Below, piece by piece: positions 60,620 through 64,000 of a stretch of DNA of 64,000 nucleotides (within the stretch, counting starts at the first letter, position 1; every line of letters starts with the position of its first letter). The notes under the pieces were generated by a model. It had not been told where the DNA came from. It saw only the letters and a program-made list of their open reading frames with translations, and did no database searches. A program made the position numbers and the translations under genes. The stretch is from Halomonas jincaotanensis (GTDB taxonomy: Bacteria; Pseudomonadota; Gammaproteobacteria; Pseudomonadales; Halomonadaceae). Location: contig NZ_JAHCLU010000003.1 in NCBI RefSeq assembly GCF_018448785.1, positions 62,001-126,000 on the forward strand, read 5' to 3'.

Positions 60620-61150
60620 ATGAACCCGACGCGCCGTCAACTCCTGCAGGGCCTGGTCGTCCTGGTGCCAGCCGCGACACTGCTGCCGCGCTCCCTGCTG
60701 GCCGAGACTACCGAAGAAGCGCCGCGAACGGTGCCTGTCGTGGTGCACAGCGACCAAGGGCCCCACCGGTTGATGGTCGAGACGGCCCGTACCCAGGCCC
60801 AGCGCAGTAAGGGCCTGATGGACCGCGATGAACTCGATCCTGAGGCCGGGATGCTGTTTCTCTACCCTCGGACCCAATCGTCGCGCAATGGCTTCTGGAT
60901 GTACCGCACGCGCATTCCGCTGGATATCGCCTTCATCGATGAGAATGGAGAGATCGTGACGATCGCGACGATGCAGCCGTGCGAATCATCGAGTCCTCGC
61001 GAGTGTCCGGTCACTCGGCCGGAGGCCGCCTACATGGCGGCACTGGAGGTCAATGCCGGGTATTTCGAGGAGCAGGGCATCAAGGTCGGCGATTGCGTGA
61101 GCTGGCCGGGCAGTTGTGAACTCTGCGCGGCCGACGCCCCTGCCAGCTGA
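60620..61150 (+). CDS. Secreted DUF192-family protein
   Basis: A 176-residue protein with a signal region NPTRRQLLQGLVVLVPAATL (residues 2-21). The twin Arg before the hydrophobic core suggests Tat export, but the motif is minimal. The DUF192 domain shows AQRSKGLMDRDELDPEAGML and RNGFWMYRTRIPLDIAFID, both typical of the family. DUF192 proteins are small beta-rich proteins of unknown function. The ATG at 60620 is chosen to place the signal correctly. Ten bases from modC, it may be cotranscribed. Confidence 0.85.
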   Translation: MNPTRRQLLQGLVVLVPAATLLPRSLLAETTEEAPRTVPVVVHSDQGPHRLMVETARTQAQRSKGLMDRDELDPEAGMLFLYPRTQSSRNGFWMYRTRIPLDIAFIDENGEIVTIATMQPCESSSPRECPVTRPEAAYMAALEVNAGYFEEQGIKVGDCVSWPGSCELCAADAPAS

Positions 61151-61481
61151 ACTACCTCCCGCTCCCGGCTTGCCGTCGGGGTCGAATTTACTGTAGCCGT
61201 ATTGCTTGTGTGGTGATGGCCATCACGGCGATACATGTCGTCCATTATGAATACGTAGTCATTTTTTAGACTAAAGTATATTTGCATATAAATCAAATAG
61301 ATAAAAAAGAAATGGGTAAATTTCTGGCAGCAGTGTTTGCATACGTAGTCATACTGATCTAGAACATACAATCGTGATTACAGCCAATGTGTCGGGCGGG
61401 TTTCGAGAGCCGCCGAATGATGACCAATAACCTGAACCGGTAGACGCCACTGTTCTTGCCGGCACAGACAAGGAGTACAAG
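61151..61481. other. 331-base AT-rich promoter region upstream of TRAP system 3
   Basis: No gene. It carries a 12-bp direct repeat (61251-61262 and 61341-61352) and a low-GC stretch at about 61260-61320, probably the promoter and operator area of dctP. Confidence 0.5.
61251..61352. repeat. Direct repeat ATACGTAGTCAT upstream of dctP (system 3)
   Basis: ATACGTAGTCAT occurs at 61251-61262 and 61341-61352, start-to-start 90 bases. It is a candidate pair of binding sites for an activator of the TRAP operon. It differs from the island palindrome. Confidence 0.55.
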
Positions 61482-62480
61482 ATGCACAACGCCACTGTTT
61501 CCGTCTTCGCAAAGACCCTACTGACCACCGCTGTCATGGCCGCGTCCCTCTCGGCGGCCCATGCCGGGACCGAGCGGGTGATCAATGTCAGCCTGCCACT
61601 TGGGCCAGACTCCCAGCAGGGTATCGGGGTGCTGAAGTTCGGCGAGGAACTCGAAAGACTCTCCGAGGGCCGTTTTTCGATCGAGCCTCACTACGACAAC
61701 GCGCTGGGTGCCGAGCGCGAAGTCGTCGAGGGCATGGGCTTCGGCATCATCGATGCCGGCATCTCTTCAACCGGCCCAATGGGGGGGTTCGTCGATGAGT
61801 TCATGCTCTTCGACCTGCCCTACGTCTTCGAAAACCACGAGCATGCCTATGCCTTCCTGGACAGCGAATATGGCGAGCAGCTCGCCCAGCTGGCCGAGGA
61901 AGGCATGAACGTGAAGTTCCTGGCGTGGATGGAGAACGGCTTTCGCCACAACACCAACTCGGTGCGTCCGATCGAGAAACCCAGCGACCTGGAAGGCATT
62001 AACCACCGCACCCAGGAAAGCCGCGTCCAGGTCGATACCTGGGAAGCACTGGGGGCCAACGCCACACCCATGGCATGGACCGAGGTCTACACCGCCCTCC
62101 AGCAGGGTGTGATGGACAGCCAGGAAAACCCCCTGGCCACCATCTATGACGTGAATTTCTACGAAGTTCAGGACTACCTGAACATGACCCAGCACGTCTA
62201 TTCGCCAGCGCCATTGATGATGAGCCTGGACCTGTTCAATTCCTTCAGCGAAGAAGACCAGGCGATCATCCTGGAAGCGGCCCAAATTGCTCTGCCTGTA
62301 CAGCGCGAGGCCAGCCAGGAGCTGGAGCAGCGTTACCTCGGGCAACTCGAGGAATTGGGCATGACTGTGACCCATCCCGACCTCGCCCCGTTCCGCGAAG
62401 CGGTCAAACCCGTCCTTGAGGAGTGGGCCCCCACCATCGGTGAGGACCTGGTCGACGCTGCCATCAATTTCGAATACTGA
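61482..62480 (+). CDS. dctP: TRAP transporter solute-binding protein, DctP family (system 3)
   Basis: A 332-residue periplasmic binding protein with a signal peptide over residues 1-28 (TTAVMAASLSAAHA). The DctP domain has LEGINHRTQESRVQVDTWEA with the carboxylate-binding Arg and VMDSQENPLATIYDVNFYEV. It is of the same DGQENPL type as system 1, so a similar organic acid is possible. No regulator or catabolic gene flanks it in the window. ACAAGGAG precedes the ATG. Confidence 0.92.
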   Translation: MHNATVSVFAKTLLTTAVMAASLSAAHAGTERVINVSLPLGPDSQQGIGVLKFGEELERLSEGRFSIEPHYDNALGAEREVVEGMGFGIIDAGISSTGPMGGFVDEFMLFDLPYVFENHEHAYAFLDSEYGEQLAQLAEEGMNVKFLAWMENGFRHNTNSVRPIEKPSDLEGINHRTQESRVQVDTWEALGANATPMAWTEVYTALQQGVMDSQENPLATIYDVNFYEVQDYLNMTQHVYSPAPLMMSLDLFNSFSEEDQAIILEAAQIALPVQREASQELEQRYLGQLEELGMTVTHPDLAPFREAVKPVLEEWAPTIGEDLVDAAINFEY

Positions 62481-62488
62481 GCCCACGA

Positions 62489-62500
62489 CGCCTGCAGGCG
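62489..62500 (+). terminator. Short hairpin after dctP (system 3)
   Basis: CGCCTGCAGGCG is a perfect 12-bp palindrome 9 bases after the stop, able to form a 4-bp stem with a 4-base loop. It is much weaker than the hairpins after the other three binding-protein genes. Confidence 0.35.
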
Positions 62501-62542
62501 GCAATGCTTCCTGCGGGCGCCTTCCTGACGCATGAGGCAGCC

Positions 62543-63055
62543 ATGAAGTCTTATCTATTGCTGGCCCATAGAGCCATTGATGAATTCAATCGTCTGATCG
62601 GTTGGATGCTGGCCGGGCTCTTGCTAGTGATGACGGTGCTCATCTTCTGGCAGGTATTCGCTCGTTTCGTAGTGGGCAGCCCACTGTTCTTTTCCGATGA
62701 GATCGCCCGCTTCGCGATGCTCTGGTTGACGTTTCTCGGAGTCGGGTATGCCTATCGCAAGGGTACCCTGATCTCCGTGGATATCTTGCTGGAACACGCC
62801 GGCAAAAAGCTGGCTCGCCTGCTACGGATTGCCGTCATCCTCTGTTCCACTCTCTTCGCCTTCATCATGATTAAGTACGGCTACGACCTGATGGATCGGG
62901 TCGCCAGCCAGACAGCACCCAGCACTCGCATATCCATGATGTGGCCTTATATGGCCATTCCTGCGGGAGGCGTGGTCATCATGATCAATAGCCTTGGGCT
63001 GTTGCTCGATGAGGCACTCAACATACCCAACCAGCCTAAGCAGGAGGTGAACTGA
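62543..63055 (+). CDS. dctQ: TRAP transporter small permease, DctQ family (system 3)
   Basis: A 170-residue membrane protein with four hydrophobic segments (about 20-42, 52-72, 88-112, 130-155) and the DctQ stretch GSPLFFSDEIARFAMLWLTF near residues 45-64. The ATG at 62543 has GAGGCAG upstream; 62504 would enter the short hairpin region. dctM starts two bases after the stop. Confidence 0.88.
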   Translation: MKSYLLLAHRAIDEFNRLIGWMLAGLLLVMTVLIFWQVFARFVVGSPLFFSDEIARFAMLWLTFLGVGYAYRKGTLISVDILLEHAGKKLARLLRIAVILCSTLFAFIMIKYGYDLMDRVASQTAPSTRISMMWPYMAIPAGGVVIMINSLGLLLDEALNIPNQPKQEVN

Positions 63056-63057
63056 CG

Positions 63058-64000
63058 ATGGCACTGCTCTTGTTCCTGCTGCTGATTTCGCTGTTCATCA
63101 TCGGCGTACCCATTGCCTTATCGCTCGGACTGGCCTCTGCCGTCACTATTTGGCATGGGGACCTGTCACCCATGCTGATTGTCCCCCAACAGCTCATCGC
63201 GTCGGTGAACTCCTTCCCGTTGATGGCGATTCCCTTCTTCATCCTCGCGGGTTCCCTGATGCAGAGCGGTGGAATATCCCAACGCCTGGTCGATTTCTCC
63301 AACACGCTGGTCGGTAGCATGACAGGCGGCCTGGCGATGGTGGCCATCGTCACCTCGCTGTTCTTCGCGGCCATCTCAGGATCGGGCGCGGCCACTACCG
63401 CGGCCATCGGTTCCATCCTGATCCCCGCCATGCTGGCCAAGGGCTATCCCGGAGGCTATACCGCCGCTAACCAGGCCGCCTCAGGCGCCCTCGGCGTCAT
63501 CATCCCACCCAGCATCCCACTGATTCTCTACGCGATTGCCGCCAATGTATCCGTTGGGGACATGTTCATCGCGGGCATCCTGCCGGGTATTCTGGTCACG
63601 CTGAGCCTGCTGATCTTCGCCTACTTCTTCGCCAAGGCCAACGGCCTGGGGGGGAGTATCGAAAAGAGCTCCTGGGGGGACGTCCTGCGTGCCGGGCGCA
63701 AGGCGATTCTGGCAATCCTCATGCCGGTCATCATCCTGGGCGGCATTTACGGCGGCATCTTCACGCCGACCGAAGCCGCAGTCATTGCCGTCGCCTACTC
63801 CTTTATGATCGGCTTCGTCGTCTATCGAGAAATCGAGTTGAGCAGCCTGGTCGGCATCCTCAAGCACTCGGCTGTAACGACCGCCATCGTGCTGAGCATC
63901 ATCGGTGCTGCAGGGCTGTATGGCCGTATCCTTCAGCGGTTGAGGGTGCCTGACATGGTGTCCCAATTCGCTATCTCGACCATTGAGAGTCCTTTCCTGT
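63058..64000 (+). CDS. dctM: TRAP transporter large permease, DctM family (system 3), C-terminus beyond the window
   Basis: The frame from ATG 63058 is open to the window end, giving 314 residues of a normal 430-residue DctM. It begins MALLLFLLLISLFIIGVPIA, has MAIPFFILAGSLMQSGGISQ near 56-75, AISGSGAATTAAIGSILIPA near 105-124 and VIIPPSIPLILYAIAANVSV near 147-166. AGGAGGTGA lies just before it, inside the dctQ end. It forms the sodium-coupled permease with DctQ for the ligand bound by the DctP at 61482. Confidence 0.92.
   Translation, partial: MALLLFLLLISLFIIGVPIALSLGLASAVTIWHGDLSPMLIVPQQLIASVNSFPLMAIPFFILAGSLMQSGGISQRLVDFSNTLVGSMTGGLAMVAIVTSLFFAAISGSGAATTAAIGSILIPAMLAKGYPGGYTAANQAASGALGVIIPPSIPLILYAIAANVSVGDMFIAGILPGILVTLSLLIFAYFFAKANGLGGSIEKSSWGDVLRAGRKAILAILMPVIILGGIYGGIFTPTEAAVIAVAYSFMIGFVVYREIELSSLVGILKHSAVTTAIVLSIIGAAGLYGRILQRLRVPDMVSQFAISTIESPFL

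Noticed and set aside
61251..61262. An eighth island-type palindrome upstream of TRAP system 3
   Set aside because: ATTATGAATACGTAGT nearby shares only the left half of the consensus, about 10 of 16 positions.
1..64000. CRISPR arrays, tRNA or rRNA genes, plasmid or phage replication origins
   Set aside because: I looked for regularly spaced repeats, tRNA cloverleaf blocks and integrase or replication genes and saw none.

Overview
The window is a stretch of high-GC gammaproteobacterial chromosome. The gene set (glcDEF very close to the enterobacterial form, three TRAP transporters, a tripartite tricarboxylate transporter, a phasin, a urate-to-glyoxylate pathway, and acidic solute-binding proteins) suggests Halomonadaceae, such as Halomonas or Chromohalobacter. 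That placement is an inference from protein character; no rRNA or other marker gene is present.

Layout. (1) 1-2739, minus strand: the start of glcF, then glcE and glcD (glycolate oxidase). (2) 3.0-31.2 kb: a large organic-acid catabolic island. It holds two near-identical FCD-type GntR regulators, a heme-binding GlcG-like protein, two complete TRAP transporters, one TctCBA transporter, two copies of a crotonase plus class III CoA-transferase pair, a glyoxylate-type aminotransferase, a fused FAD/Fe-S 2-hydroxyacid dehydrogenase, a threonine aldolase, two 3-hydroxyisobutyrate-dehydrogenase-like enzymes, a PdxA-like enzyme, a succinate-semialdehyde-dehydrogenase-like enzyme and a lactonase-type amidohydrolase. 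Seven copies of one 16-bp palindrome (consensus ATTATGAATTCATAAT) lie in the promoter gaps of this island, so it looks like a single regulon. (3) 31.5-35.5 kb: lactate permease with a PdhR/LldR-type operator, two glutathione transferases and a phasin. (4) 35.6-48.8 kb: urate/allantoin catabolism (uraD, uraH, puuD, two NCS1 permeases, racemase, puuE, ureidoglycine aminohydrolase, allA) with an embedded galactonate module (dgoD-K-A) and a GntR regulator; GTATAC-type boxes recur here. (5) 49-51.1 kb: an AlgE-like porin and an internally deleted ISL3-type insertion sequence with an 8-bp target duplication. (6) 51.4-56.3 kb: a 1374-residue Pls/PosA-type single-module NRPS, the architecture of enzymes making poly-amino acids such as epsilon-poly-lysine, with a convergent, overlapping phosphopantetheinyl transferase. 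(7) 56.6-61.2 kb: a D-threonine-aldolase-like enzyme with in-frame tandem repeats, modABC and a secreted DUF192 protein. (8) 61.5-64 kb: a third TRAP transporter, cut by the window end.

How it fits together. Much of the chemistry converges on glyoxylate and hydroxyacids. Glycolate oxidase and AllA produce glyoxylate, and the class V aminotransferase and aldolases can turn it into glycine and related amino acids. Molybdate uptake would suit a molybdenum xanthine dehydrogenase feeding urate, but no such gene is in the window. The strongest candidates for undescribed biology are the regulated island built on crotonases that lack the usual catalytic glutamates, and the Pls-type polymer synthetase locus.
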